Below are positions 7,570 through 17,358 of a stretch of 64,000 nucleotides of DNA, piece by piece. The stretch is from Nitrospira sp. (GTDB lineage Bacteria; Nitrospirota; Nitrospiria; Nitrospirales; Nitrospiraceae), in contig JAUYAO010000031.1 in assembly GCA_030692565.1 (NCBI GenBank), forward strand, positions 79,925 through 143,924, in the 5' to 3' direction. Below the pieces are notes generated by a model. That model saw only the letters and a program-made list of their open reading frames with translations. It was not told the DNA's origin and made no database searches. Numbering within the stretch: position 1 is the stretch's first letter; every line of letters begins with the position of its first letter. The position numbers were made by a program, and so were the translations under genes.

Positions 7570-10287
7570 TCATCCGTTTCTCTTAACCCTTCCCTCCTGC
7601 GTATGCGTCCGGCGGCTTTGAGCCAGATCCTCCAGACATCGGATCACCAGCGCCGTCCATCCGGTCTGGTGGCTCGCGCCGCAGCCCCGTCCCGTGTCGC
7701 CGTCGAAATATTCGTGGAACAGTTGAAGGCCACGCCAGTGCGGATCCCCGGCGAACCGCTGATCGTCTCCCTGCCAGGGTCTCGCTCCCCGCTCGTCCGG
7801 GAGGAAGAGGCCCGCGAGGCGCGCGGACAACAACGTGGCAATTTCTCCCAAAGACTTCTTCTGCCCTGAACCGGTCGGATACTCGACCTGAAACTCGTCA
7901 CCATAGAAATGGTGGTACCGTTCAAGTGCCTCGATGAGGAGATAGTTCGTCGGAAACCAGACCGGACCTCGCCAGTTCGAGTTGCCGCCGAACAGGTCGG
8001 AATCGGATTCGCCCGGCACATAGGCCACTCGATACTCGTTGCCCTCTGCCTGAAACACGTACGGACGTTCCAGATGGACCCGCGACAGCGAGCGAATCCC
8101 GTACGGCGACAAAAACTCGCTTTCGTCGAGGGCATAGCGCAGCACCCGTTCCAGCCGGTTCCGCGATGGGATAGCCAGAAGCAGTCGATCGTGCGAAAGG
8201 TCCTTCGCCGACTCCATGTATGAGATTTGTTGAGCAAGGTCCTGCCGGTTCTCTAAAAACCAGCGCATCCGCTTCGTGAAACCCGGGAGGCGGTCGAGCG
8301 CGGTTCGCTCCAGAACTTCCACGGCAATGAGCGGAAGCAGCCCGACCATGGACCGGATCTTCAACGGAACCGGTTCGCCGTTGATATGAAGATGATCGTA
8401 ATAGAACCCCTCACCTTCCTCCCATAAACCGGTTCCGTCGAGATTGTTCATCGCATCCGCGATCGACACGAAGTGCTCGAAAAACTTCGATGCCACGTCC
8501 TCGTAGGCCGGATCCTCCTGAGCCAGTTCGAGAGCCATCGCCAGCATCGTCAAGCAGTAAAAGGCCATCCAAGCGGTGCCGTCCGCCTGCTCGAGATGTC
8601 CGCCGGTGGGAAGGGTTTTGGACCGGTCGAAGACGCCGATGTTGTCGAGCCCGAGAAACCCGCCGGAAAAGAGGTGCTTGCCGCGAACGTCCTTGCGATT
8701 CACCCACCAGGTGAAATTGATGAGCAGCTTCTGGAACGCACGGGCGAGAAACATGCGATCCCGCGTCCCTCGTGGCCCCGACATCTTGTAGATGCGCCAG
8801 CAGGCCCAGGCATGGACGGGCGGATTCGTATCGCCAAACGCGAATTCATACGCGGGAATTTCGCCGTTCGGATGCATATACCACTCGCGCAGAAACAGGA
8901 GCAGCTGAGACTTGGCGAAATGCGGATCAATGCGGGCGAACGGAATCATGTGGAAGGCCGAGTCCCAGACGGCATACCAGGGGAACTCCCATTTGTCCGG
9001 CATCGAGAGGACATCGCGATTGTAGAGATGCCTCCAGTCGCTGTTGCGACCGGTGCGCCGGCTCGCGGGCGGAGTCGGCTGAGCAGGGTCGCCATCGATC
9101 CAATCCTTGACCGCATAATGATAGAACTGCTTGGTCCAGAGGAGCCCGGCACAGGCCTGACGGGCGACATGCCGCTCTCCTTCGGACAGGGCCGACGGGA
9201 GCGCGGAGGCATAGAACTCATCAGCTTCGCGGATCCGCTCGTCGAACAGGCGGTCGAACTTTTTTCCGAACGGCGACTTGGGCGCATCACGCTCGGACGA
9301 CAGCCGCAACCGTACAACTGCCTGATGACCAGCCGGCACGTCGAGACGATACAGACCTGCCACCTTCGTCCCGACGCCCGCGGGGTTGACGGCCTCAGTT
9401 CGTCCCTGGATGAGATACTCATGAAACGCATCCTTGGCGTAGGGCAAAGGATGCTCCGCCCCGAACAGGCGCATCACATTGGTTTCGTTCTCAGTGAAGA
9501 GGAATTCCGGGCCATGCTGTCCGGCAACCGGGTCCGCGACGAATCGATACCGTCCCAACTCGTGGTGATCGGCGAGCAAGGCCGTTTCGTTGCTCCGTAC
9601 GATCTGCGGCTTCGGTCCATACCCCTCTCCGGAACGGCCCCAGGCCCAGGTGTTGCGGAACCAGAGGGTCGGCAACAGATGGATTGTTGCCTGATCCGGC
9701 CCGCGATTGGCCACGGTGAGCCGGATCAGGACGTCGTCGGACGAGGCTTTCGCGTATTCTGCAAAGACATCCCAGTACCGGTTGTCGTCGAACACTCCCG
9801 TGTCGGCCAACTCGAATTCTGGCTCGCCCTTCCCGCGGTGACGGTTCTCTTCAACCAGCCGCCCATAGGGAAACTCGGCCTGCGGATACTTATACAGAGC
9901 TTTCATATAGGAGTGCGTCGGCGTCGAATCGAGGTAGAAGTAACATTCCTTGACGTCTTCCCCGTGGTTGCCTTCTGGGCCAGACAGGCCGAAGAGACGC
10001 TCTTTCAGGATCGAGTCCCGTCCGTTCCAGAGAGCGAGCGCGAAACAGAGGCGAGCGCGCCGGTCGCAGATCCCCAGCAAACCGTCTTCTCCCCATCGGT
10101 AGGCGCGACTGCGCGCATGGTCATGGGGAAGATAGTCCCAACAGGTCCCGTCGGCTGAATAGTCTTCCCTGACGGTTCCCCACTGCCGTTCAGAAAGATA
10201 CGGCCCCCATCGTTTCCAGTCGCCGACTCGCTCCGCATCCTCGATGAGACGCTTCGCCTCAACACCCGGCTGTCCAGTCTTTCTCAT
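7570..10287 (-). CDS. Large glycoside hydrolase, MGH1/GH63-like (glucosidase)
   Basis: 905 residues. The N-terminal half contains the family-typical WGPYLSERQWGTVREDYS and an (alpha/alpha)-barrel follows, with WEFPWYAVWDSAFHMIPFA near residue 430 and FPTNYLLIEALERY and TGWTALVIRCLEDL near the C-terminus. This matches the glucosidase/mannosylglycerate-hydrolase-like group related to GH63. It probably trims alpha-glucosides or compatible-solute glycosides in the cytoplasm; no signal peptide is visible. An AAGGGAACGGAT ribosome site precedes the ATG. It sits beside gluconokinase and a GH15 gene, consistent with glucose release from stored sugars. Confidence 0.85.
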   Translation of the reverse strand: MRKTGQPGVEAKRLIEDAERVGDWKRWGPYLSERQWGTVREDYSADGTCWDYLPHDHARSRAYRWGEDGLLGICDRRARLCFALALWNGRDSILKERLFGLSGPEGNHGEDVKECYFYLDSTPTHSYMKALYKYPQAEFPYGRLVEENRHRGKGEPEFELADTGVFDDNRYWDVFAEYAKASSDDVLIRLTVANRGPDQATIHLLPTLWFRNTWAWGRSGEGYGPKPQIVRSNETALLADHHELGRYRFVADPVAGQHGPEFLFTENETNVMRLFGAEHPLPYAKDAFHEYLIQGRTEAVNPAGVGTKVAGLYRLDVPAGHQAVVRLRLSSERDAPKSPFGKKFDRLFDERIREADEFYASALPSALSEGERHVARQACAGLLWTKQFYHYAVKDWIDGDPAQPTPPASRRTGRNSDWRHLYNRDVLSMPDKWEFPWYAVWDSAFHMIPFARIDPHFAKSQLLLFLREWYMHPNGEIPAYEFAFGDTNPPVHAWACWRIYKMSGPRGTRDRMFLARAFQKLLINFTWWVNRKDVRGKHLFSGGFLGLDNIGVFDRSKTLPTGGHLEQADGTAWMAFYCLTMLAMALELAQEDPAYEDVASKFFEHFVSIADAMNNLDGTGLWEEGEGFYYDHLHINGEPVPLKIRSMVGLLPLIAVEVLERTALDRLPGFTKRMRWFLENRQDLAQQISYMESAKDLSHDRLLLAIPSRNRLERVLRYALDESEFLSPYGIRSLSRVHLERPYVFQAEGNEYRVAYVPGESDSDLFGGNSNWRGPVWFPTNYLLIEALERYHHFYGDEFQVEYPTGSGQKKSLGEIATLLSARLAGLFLPDERGARPWQGDDQRFAGDPHWRGLQLFHEYFDGDTGRGCGASHQTGWTALVIRCLEDLAQSRRTHTQEGRVKRNG

Positions 10288-10406
10288 ATCCGTTCCCTTC
10301 GTGCTGAAGACCGCTCAGGAAACACCGACCCTCCACAGGACATGGCTCCAAACACCCGGGGGTTGTCGCGTGTCGAACCGACGCCTGTGTCGGCCACCTG
10401 CCGCCG

Positions 10407-10694
10407 TTACTTGAATCTGGCCGAGGCGCTGTCGACTGCCGACTTCAATTCGCTCCACGCGCCTTCGGCACCGGTCTTGAGGATTTCCCACGCCTCTTCA
10501 CCGGCGGCACTGATTTCGCCGAGCTTTGTCTGCGCCGCATCCCGCTTGGCCTTGAGCGAGTCGAGTTGCTTCATATATTCGATCTTGGCGCTGGCCTCGG
10601 CCTTGTCCGCCTTGGCTTTGAGCACATCGATCGTGGCACCCCATTCACGGAGTTGCGCCTCCATTTTCTCGATATACGCAGTTTTCAGATTCAT
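10407..10694 (-). CDS. Small coiled-coil protein, function unknown
   Basis: 95 residues, almost entirely charged amphipathic helix (KMEAQLREWGATIDVLKAKA and following), with no membrane segment or signal peptide. Such small helical proteins are common in Nitrospirota and Deltaproteobacteria near stress or carbohydrate genes, but no role is known to me. The ATG at 10694 has a clean AAAGGAG site, which is why it is preferred over an in-frame ATG ten codons upstream. It follows another small helical frame (10725-10886) on the same strand. Confidence 0.72.
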   Translation of the reverse strand: MNLKTAYIEKMEAQLREWGATIDVLKAKADKAEASAKIEYMKQLDSLKAKRDAAQTKLGEISAAGEEAWEILKTGAEGAWSELKSAVDSASARFK

Positions 10695-10724
10695 CGAGGC
10701 ACTCCTTTCGTCATTGAGCCGCAT

Positions 10725-10886
10725 TTATCCACCTGCATCTTTGACCCGCTCGGCTGCGTCTTTCGCTCTACCTTGCATCGCCGTTACGATTTCCTCCGTC
10801 GCATCCTCGATCCTCTTCGCTCCCTCCGCACCCGTCTCGATTTCCTTGGCCTCCAGCTCCTTGGCGTTCTCACTCGTCTTATTCAA
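10725..10886 (-). CDS. Very small helical protein; start disturbed by a frame change
   Basis: The frame encodes about 53 residues (NKTSENAKELEAKEIETG then EEIVTAMQGRAKDAAERV), a charged amphipathic helix much like its downstream neighbour. The only in-frame start is TTG at 10886. A far better start, an ATG at 10899 with GGAGG six bases upstream, is in another frame that stops after six codons. A one-base indel between 10880 and 10897 would join them. It is therefore either TTG-initiated, a sequencing error or a damaged gene. Confidence 0.45.
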   Translation of the reverse strand: MNKTSENAKELEAKEIETGAEGAKRIEDATEEIVTAMQGRAKDAAERVKDAGG

Positions 10887-10924
10887 TCAAGTGACTCATG
10901 AGGAACCTCCTGCCACCTCCTCTC

Positions 10925-12763
10925 TCATACCGGATGGCCGCCCTTCTTCAACAGCCTCGCTAAGTTGACCCCGCTCGAGATCACGCCGATATGACTGAAT
11001 GCCTGGGGGTAGTTGCCGAGAAAGGCCCCGGTCGATGGATCGATTTCTTCCTGCAGGAGTCCGAGTGTGCCCGCTCTCGCGCAGAGAGAGTCGTATAACT
11101 CAAGTGCCTCATCCAGTCGGCCTTGCTTGGCCAGATTATCTACCAGCCAGAAGCTGCAGAGCAGGAACGCGCCTTCGTGACCGGCGATGCCATCGGGCGA
11201 TTCCTCCGGCAAGTACCGGTAGAGCAACCCCTTCCCCGCGCCCAATCGCTTGACGATCGCGCGGGTCGTCGCGATCATTTGGGGATGATCCGCCTTGATG
11301 ACTCGGCGTAACGGCAATGTCAGCAAACTCGCATCCAGTCCGCCCCCGCCTAAATGTTCCGTGAACGACTGTAGTTTCTCATCCCAGGCTTCTTTCATAA
11401 TCGCCTGCCTGATCTCATCTGCCGTGTGTTGCCATGTCTGAGAAGGTCCGGGGAGCGAGAAGCGTTCTGCCATCCGGGCGGCGCGGTCCAACGCCACCTG
11501 GCACATGGCAGCCGAGTAAGTGAAAGGCCGCCCACTCGTGCGGACCTCCCAGATGCCATGGTCGGGCGTCCGCCACTCCTGCGCAGCGGCATCCGCCAGT
11601 TTCCGGAGCCGTTCCCAGAGCGGAACGGGAATGGCCCCATGATGCACGGCCCATTGATGGGCGCAGTCCAGGATTTCTCCGTAGACATCGTGCTGATGTT
11701 GCGCGGCCGCCGCGTTACCCCACCGAACCGGTCCGGAGCGGCGGTACCCCTCCAATTCGCCGTCCTCCCGTTCGGCCGGAGGCATCCGCCCATCGAAGTC
11801 ATACATCACGCGCGGCATACCGTCCCGGTCCACGGCATCCAGCACCCAGCCGAGAAATCCGGCCGCTTCGTGAGAGAGACCGACACGATGGAGGGCGTAG
11901 ACGGAGAAGGCCGCATCCCGCACCCAGGCATACCGGTAGTCCCAATTGCGGGACCCGCCGATGAGCTCCGGCAGTGAAGAAGTCGGAGCCGCGACGATCG
12001 CGCCGTTCTCAAAATGGTCCAGCAGCTTGATGGTAATGGCCGACCGGCGAACCAGCGCCTCCTGAGGACCGTGATACGTCAGATGCGCGAGCCACCGCCG
12101 CCAGACGGCTACCGTGTCCCTGCGGAGCGCGGCCTCGTCGAAGCGGGGAGCATGCGCAGCTCCTTGCCTCCAACAGAGGAGCAGGTGGAGCGATTGCCCG
12201 GCCTTAATCGTCACCGACGTGCGCAACCCGGTCAACGGAACCGTGGAGTAGAGGTGAAGGGTCAGATCGGGCTGTGCGCGGCAACGAATGCGAATCCCAC
12301 CGTCACGGGGATCCGCCTCAGCTCCGCCACGAGGCTCGAGGTGAATCGTCAGGTCTATGCTTCCTTCAACGACCGTGGCAGTCCGCAGCAATTCTCGCCG
12401 CGTCGCCGACACGTCCTCCGAGAGGTCGGCTCCCGCCACTAAGGGACAGAAGTCCGTGACCCGCAACAGACCGGTGGACGTTCTCATCTCTGTCACCAAC
12501 AGGGCGGTATCGTGTTCATAGAATTGGCGGGACTCCAGCACGCTGGCAGGCGCGACGGTGAAATGGCCCCCGTGCGTTTGATCCAGCAGACTGCAGAACA
12601 AGGGTGGTGAATCGAAACGAGGCAGACACAACCACGCCAGGCTTCCGTCCCGTCCGATGAGCGCTGCCGTGGCTCCGTCTCCGACAAGGCCGTAGTCTTC
12701 GATCGGCAGATAGCCGTCGAGTCGATGAAGCCCGTTCAGTGCCGATTGCCGATTTGCTGCCAT
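10925..12763 (-). CDS. GH15 family glucoamylase/trehalase-like hydrolase
   Basis: 612 residues with the standard two-part layout: an N-terminal beta-rich domain beginning PIEDYGLVGDGATAALIGRD, then an (alpha/alpha)6 barrel with RNWDYRYAWVRDAAFSVYAL (about residues 275-295), GIWEVR and, near the end, GHEGAFLLCSFWLVDNLA, the region holding the second catalytic acid. Members release glucose from alpha-1,4 glucans or cleave trehalose; the substrate cannot be told from sequence alone. No signal peptide, so cytoplasmic. A GAGGAGGA ribosome site precedes the ATG. A second GH15 paralog lies at 33311-35095. Confidence 0.9.
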   Translation of the reverse strand: MAANRQSALNGLHRLDGYLPIEDYGLVGDGATAALIGRDGSLAWLCLPRFDSPPLFCSLLDQTHGGHFTVAPASVLESRQFYEHDTALLVTEMRTSTGLLRVTDFCPLVAGADLSEDVSATRRELLRTATVVEGSIDLTIHLEPRGGAEADPRDGGIRIRCRAQPDLTLHLYSTVPLTGLRTSVTIKAGQSLHLLLCWRQGAAHAPRFDEAALRRDTVAVWRRWLAHLTYHGPQEALVRRSAITIKLLDHFENGAIVAAPTSSLPELIGGSRNWDYRYAWVRDAAFSVYALHRVGLSHEAAGFLGWVLDAVDRDGMPRVMYDFDGRMPPAEREDGELEGYRRSGPVRWGNAAAAQHQHDVYGEILDCAHQWAVHHGAIPVPLWERLRKLADAAAQEWRTPDHGIWEVRTSGRPFTYSAAMCQVALDRAARMAERFSLPGPSQTWQHTADEIRQAIMKEAWDEKLQSFTEHLGGGGLDASLLTLPLRRVIKADHPQMIATTRAIVKRLGAGKGLLYRYLPEESPDGIAGHEGAFLLCSFWLVDNLAKQGRLDEALELYDSLCARAGTLGLLQEEIDPSTGAFLGNYPQAFSHIGVISSGVNLARLLKKGGHPV

Positions 12764-12802
12764 CTCGTCTTCCTCCTCATGCGTGTATCACGGTCGACAA
12801 CC

Positions 12803-13680
12803 TCACCGTTCCGCTCGCGCCGGCTGATCGAGCCTCTCCCAATGTTCAAAGACCCAGCCCGCTTCCGCGCCCACTAGAAACACCACCGACACGTAATAGA
12901 GCCAGACGAAGAAAAAGAGAAAGGCGCCCACCGCCCCGTATAAGGCTATGCTGGCCTGAGCGAAGTGCACGTACCAGGCAAACCCCTGCCTGGCAAACCA
13001 GAACAGGACGACCGCCACGCCTGCGCCCACGCCCAGGGACCCGAGCTTCAACGTCTTGACCGGAGAGAACCGGTAGAGCCCTAGGATCAAACTGCCGCCG
13101 AGCATGGTCGCTATGACCGGATGGAGCACTTGCATGCCCTGTCCCCACAGAGCCCCTGCCCAGGGGACCTGCTCACCGAGATTGCCGATGATGGTCTCCA
13201 CCGACGCGAGGCCGATCGCCACGATCAGCAGACCGACGCAGAAAGCCATCATGAGCAGATCCTGGGCCGTCCCGCGCAGGAAACTCCTGGCGGGGCCGGC
13301 TTGGAACACGATATTCAGCACATGCCGGATCGAACCGAACACCATCGTGCTGAACAGCAGAAACGAGATAAATCCCATGATCCCAGCAGTCCCCGATCGG
13401 CGACAATGGCGCCCACGTGCTCAGCAAAGATCTGTTCCGACCGGGGAAGAAATTGCCGAATGACGGATTGCACTTCTTCCAGAGCCTGCTGCGACTCCAG
13501 CACTGTATAGCCCAGAATGGAAATCGCAAGGAGCGCCAGCGGAATCATATACAGAAGCAGGCCGAAGGCCAGGCCGCTCGCCAGAAATAATCCGTAATCC
13601 CGGTCGAATTTCAGGATCACCTCACGGGTCATTGTCACGACCAAGACGGCGGTCTGGCACACGCTCATACGTACGGACAT
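12803..13680 (-). pseudogene. YihY/BrkB family membrane protein, frameshifted
   Basis: Two overlapping frames together make one YihY-type protein of about 290 residues. The first (from 13680) gives the N-terminus up to EHVGAIVADRGLLG; the second resumes with IMGFISFLLFSTMVFGSIRHVLN and runs to 12803 with four or five more helices. The break is at about 13385-13390 inside a GGG run; one missing G restores a single frame. The family comprises inner-membrane proteins of uncertain function, once misnamed RNase BN. Whether this is a real lesion or an assembly error cannot be decided here. Confidence 0.82.
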
Positions 13681-13726
13681 AGCCTATCCACCTTCCAACA
13701 CGTTTTATTGTCGGCGGTCGCGCGCG

Positions 13727-13925
13727 TTACCAACCCGGCGGAGGAACAGCCACCAACAGCGATTCCGTCCGGTAGCTTTCGATCAACGTGATCCCCACGG
13801 CCACCACCAACGGACCGGCGATGATCCCGACCAATCCAAAAACCACCAGCCCTCCCAGCACAGAAACAGCAACGTGTGCAGATGCGATTGTGCTTTTGCC
13901 AGAAGCACGAGCGCGAGATCTATTT
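13727..13925 (-). pseudogene. Remnant of an AI-2E family transporter C-terminus
   Basis: On the minus strand one frame reads ALVLLAKAQSHLHTLLFL and, after a frame change near 13872, another continues VLGGLVVFGLVGIIAGPLVV and ends at a TAA at 13727. HTLL-F-L-VLGGL-FGL-GI-GP is the conserved C-terminal signature of AI-2E/PerM transporters. No start or upstream part is present: a stop lies just before. It is a truncated and frameshifted relic next to the broken YihY gene. Confidence 0.6.
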
Positions 13926-14013
13926 ATGCCGTTTACCCTTTACATGAAACGCACAGTTGTCTCATGGATACCGCACGATCCGGACTTCACTTCCTTTTCA
14001 ATCACACCGAGAC

Positions 14014-17000
14014 TTACGGAGTAGTCGGGACAATCAGCTGCTGAGGAAGCATGAGGATATTCGTCAGCACGTCGATGGCCAGGCGGGGATAGCCTGTCAG
14101 CCCCTTGGCGATGGACTCAAGCGGAAGATACCGGATATCGGGATCGCTCCGAGGGCCCTTCACTTCGAACAGGGCCGTGGACAATCCGGGGCGATCGCCC
14201 GCGAGCAGCCGACCGAACAGCGGGATCTTGCCGATCAGATCGGAATAGGCGCCGAGCGGACTCACCGCGATGGCCAGATCGAGTTCATCCGCCGGAAGAT
14301 CAAGCGTGCCGGCCCCGGTGATCTTCACCAACGGACTGTCGAACACGATGTTCCGGGACGTTAATACTCCGTCCAGTACCGTGACTGTGGCCGTGACCGA
14401 GTCGAACGGGATCCCGTCATGATCGAGATCCACCTTGCCTTTCAGCAGAGCCGGCAGATTCAGGACCTTCAGCACTTTGGGCAGCACCGTGCCGTGCAGA
14501 ACACGCCCCTTGTCGAGACGCAGCGTCAACGGACCGCGGCTGTTCAAGGTGCCGAGAAAGGGAGCGGCTGAGGACAGCGTCCCGTGCAGACCTCCGGTCA
14601 ACGAGAGCAACCCCCGGAGAGGCTCCGCCTCCGGGTCGATGATCGAAAGGATCTGGTGCACCGGCATCCCGTCGATCTTCATCTCGGCCTCGATCCCGAT
14701 CGGCATTCGAGGCCGGATGGTTGCCACGATCCGCCCGGAGAGATTGCCCTGCGGAGTCTCTCCGATCAGATGCGCGAATTCCGCCTTCCCCTCGCCGACG
14801 TGAAGATGACCGGAAAGCATCGTGAACAGCAGCCGATGGTACCGGGCTTGCTTGACCAGCGCGGTGATCTCGGCGCGACCGGATTGAGCCCATTGCCGAA
14901 CTCGATCGCGCGAACCGTCGTCGGGCTCTGCCGTGCCGCCGTCCGAAAACAGCCTGCTGAAATCGAGGCGTGAGGATTCCACCGTGAGTGTCGGTACCGG
15001 ACGCGTCGCCCAGTTCTTCACCAGTCCCCGCACCATCACATCACTGTCCCCGAGTTTGAACGACACCCGTTCGATCATGGCGTCGCGGCCCGCCGCCTGC
15101 GCCCGGAGCGACACCTCCCGCAACCGATCCCGCAGGCCGTCAATCGTGATCGCCCCCTGGTGCAGCTCGACGAACCCTGACGAAGTCCACGAGCGCCAAT
15201 TCAAACCGCGCCCCGTTACCGTGATCGCGCCCTGGAACATTCCCTCTGTCCCGGGCGGTATGGTGAACCCTTCAGCCAGTCTGGCGAGCGGAAGAGGGCT
15301 CACCTTCACACGCACGGTGAAATCAGGCCGGTTTCCCAGGCGCAGATCCGCCTGCCCCTCCACACGGGCCAGAGGCAACACTAGCGCAAGACGGCGTGCC
15401 GCCAGCCGGTTGCCCTTTATCAGCGTCCCCTCGATTTCCAGCGCCGCGGCCACGCCGCGATGTTTTCTGATTGCGGGCGGCACCACGACCTCCAACTCGG
15501 TCATGTCGATGCGGCCTTTCCACCCGGGAGAGGAGACAGGACCGGACAAGTGAACGGTCGCATGGGTCGGTCCCTCCAGCAGGACATCGGACGCCATAGA
15601 GAGCTTCGCTGACAGAAACCGGCGCAATTCCGCCCCCTCAGAGGACATCTCCACGGTCACATCCTCAAAGCGAGACGTCGCTCCCAACTGCACGGCGCCT
15701 TGAGCATCGAAAAGGATTGCCCCCACACTCCCCCGCACATGCTTGAGTTCTATGAAGCCGGGCGTAATTCCAACGGTTCCGTCAAGATGTTCAGCCGAGA
15801 GGTTCCACTCCGGAAGGCGCACGCCCAAACCATGAACGGTCATCTCGGCCCTGACGAGATCGATGTGCGGAACCGGCGCAAGCGGCCCGGCGATATGGAT
15901 CGACACCTGCACATCCCCCTTCGGATCCGCAATCGCGTTCAACGCCGTCACGCCGGCGGCGGTTCCGCTGAAGGCCTGCAGCAGCTCGAACAGGGCCCGC
16001 GTCTTCCCAGTACCGGTCAATTGAAGATCCAGAGCCGGCTGCACATCCAGATGAGACAGCGCCAGCGTGCCGTCCGAAACCTGCAACGCCCCAACGCCGC
16101 CTGCCAGGTTCATCGCATCCACCCGATCCGGACCGAAAAACACGGTGCCCGACAGGTTCCGGACGGGCGTCCGGTCGGTTCCGAACAGCCCGCCTCCCTG
16201 CGAGAGCTTGGCTACCCCTTTCCAGTCTCCCTGTTCCGGCCGATCCATTCGCCCGCTGAGCGTTGCGGACACGAGTTCGAGCGTTCCCGCTAATTCATGC
16301 TCGATGACGGCCGAGCGGACGCTCGGAGGAATCCACGCGCTCGGAACTTGCCGCAGAGCAGTCTCAAGCCCGACCGGCGACGTCGAGAGGGTCGCCGAAT
16401 AGGCGGGATGCTCCGCGCCGAGGTCCTGAATCCGTCCCTGGCCGCGAACAACCACCCAATCCATTCGCGCCTCGACATGAGAAATCTCCGCGTCATATCC
16501 CGCACCCCCCGGCATGACGAGAGCCCGGGCAGACAGGTCTGCGTGCCACGGCCGTTCCTCGCGCGAACCAGGCCTGTCGGGCGCATGAATCCATGGCGCC
16601 AGATCGAACCGGTCAATCGTGATGGAGCCCTCGAATCGAACCGGAGGCCGGTCGGCATCGAATTTCGCGGAGGATGCGGAGAGCGCCTCCATGGAGAGAG
16701 TCCCCGCGAGCGTCATCGCAGCCGGCGCTCCGGCTTCGTCGACCTCTCCCGTGAGTGCCAGCTCCGCCTCGGTTCGCAGAAAATCGCTGTCCAGCGCCCC
16801 CTTCATGTTTTGGAGTCTCATTTGGTGGGGCGTCTCCCGCCCCTGCTCGTCCACGATAAGGATGCTCCCTCCGGTCAGCTGAAGGTCAGGAAGGAGCCAC
16901 CGCAACCGGAATCCCCCTTCGCGGCCGGGTGCCGCCGGTGCTGGCTCGCCGGCCAGTGGAACATGCCAACCTCCCTCCCGATCCCTCCGGAGGACGAACT

Positions 17001-17337
17001 GTGGTTCGACCGCGACGACTTTGACGACGGCGACCTGTTTTCTCAGCAAGGGTAGGACACGCAACGTAAGCGATCCCTGACGGACGCGAACGGTCGCATC
17101 CGGCTGCCGATCGTCCCGCATTACCAAATTCGAGAATTCAATCACGAGCCTCGGGAAGAGGCGGATGCGGAGATCGGTAACCTCGATGCCGGTATCGGTC
17201 TTCAGACGCTGCATAATCATTCCGCGCACCACCCCGTGATTGAGGAAGAGGGACAGGGCTGGGACGACCGTAGCGAGCACAACGGCAACTACAAACCAGC
17301 GCGGAATCCGTGGAGTCTGAAGGTGTTTTGGTTCCAT
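14014..17337 (-). CDS. AsmA family protein
   Basis: 1107 residues: a single N-terminal membrane helix (residues about 13-33), then a very long beta-rich region. The N-terminal AsmA signature is clear (GIEVTDLRIRLFPRLVIEF then VRQGSLTLRVLPLLRKQVAV) and the C-terminal AsmA_2-like part contains DLPADELDLAIAVSPLGAYS. AsmA-like proteins form periplasmic bridges thought to move phospholipids or tune the outer membrane. The start has only a weak ribosome site. A decayed paralogous fragment lies at 22935-23420. The gene is immediately downstream of the site-2 protease gene on the same strand. Confidence 0.87.
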   Translation of the reverse strand: MEPKHLQTPRIPRWFVVAVVLATVVPALSLFLNHGVVRGMIMQRLKTDTGIEVTDLRIRLFPRLVIEFSNLVMRDDRQPDATVRVRQGSLTLRVLPLLRKQVAVVKVVAVEPQFVLRRDREGGWHVPLAGEPAPAAPGREGGFRLRWLLPDLQLTGGSILIVDEQGRETPHQMRLQNMKGALDSDFLRTEAELALTGEVDEAGAPAAMTLAGTLSMEALSASSAKFDADRPPVRFEGSITIDRFDLAPWIHAPDRPGSREERPWHADLSARALVMPGGAGYDAEISHVEARMDWVVVRGQGRIQDLGAEHPAYSATLSTSPVGLETALRQVPSAWIPPSVRSAVIEHELAGTLELVSATLSGRMDRPEQGDWKGVAKLSQGGGLFGTDRTPVRNLSGTVFFGPDRVDAMNLAGGVGALQVSDGTLALSHLDVQPALDLQLTGTGKTRALFELLQAFSGTAAGVTALNAIADPKGDVQVSIHIAGPLAPVPHIDLVRAEMTVHGLGVRLPEWNLSAEHLDGTVGITPGFIELKHVRGSVGAILFDAQGAVQLGATSRFEDVTVEMSSEGAELRRFLSAKLSMASDVLLEGPTHATVHLSGPVSSPGWKGRIDMTELEVVVPPAIRKHRGVAAALEIEGTLIKGNRLAARRLALVLPLARVEGQADLRLGNRPDFTVRVKVSPLPLARLAEGFTIPPGTEGMFQGAITVTGRGLNWRSWTSSGFVELHQGAITIDGLRDRLREVSLRAQAAGRDAMIERVSFKLGDSDVMVRGLVKNWATRPVPTLTVESSRLDFSRLFSDGGTAEPDDGSRDRVRQWAQSGRAEITALVKQARYHRLLFTMLSGHLHVGEGKAEFAHLIGETPQGNLSGRIVATIRPRMPIGIEAEMKIDGMPVHQILSIIDPEAEPLRGLLSLTGGLHGTLSSAAPFLGTLNSRGPLTLRLDKGRVLHGTVLPKVLKVLNLPALLKGKVDLDHDGIPFDSVTATVTVLDGVLTSRNIVFDSPLVKITGAGTLDLPADELDLAIAVSPLGAYSDLIGKIPLFGRLLAGDRPGLSTALFEVKGPRSDPDIRYLPLESIAKGLTGYPRLAIDVLTNILMLPQQLIVPTTP

Positions 17338-17358
17338 ATTGTCTTGGGAAGTGCGCCT

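Noticed and set aside
8473..10158. 561-residue frame antisense to the GH63-like gene
   Set aside because: Shadow of a conserved gene with no recognisable motif or ribosome site.
13788..14024. 78-residue plus-strand frame over the AI-2E relic
   Set aside because: Thr/Pro-rich shadow; the minus strand carries the recognisable transporter signature.
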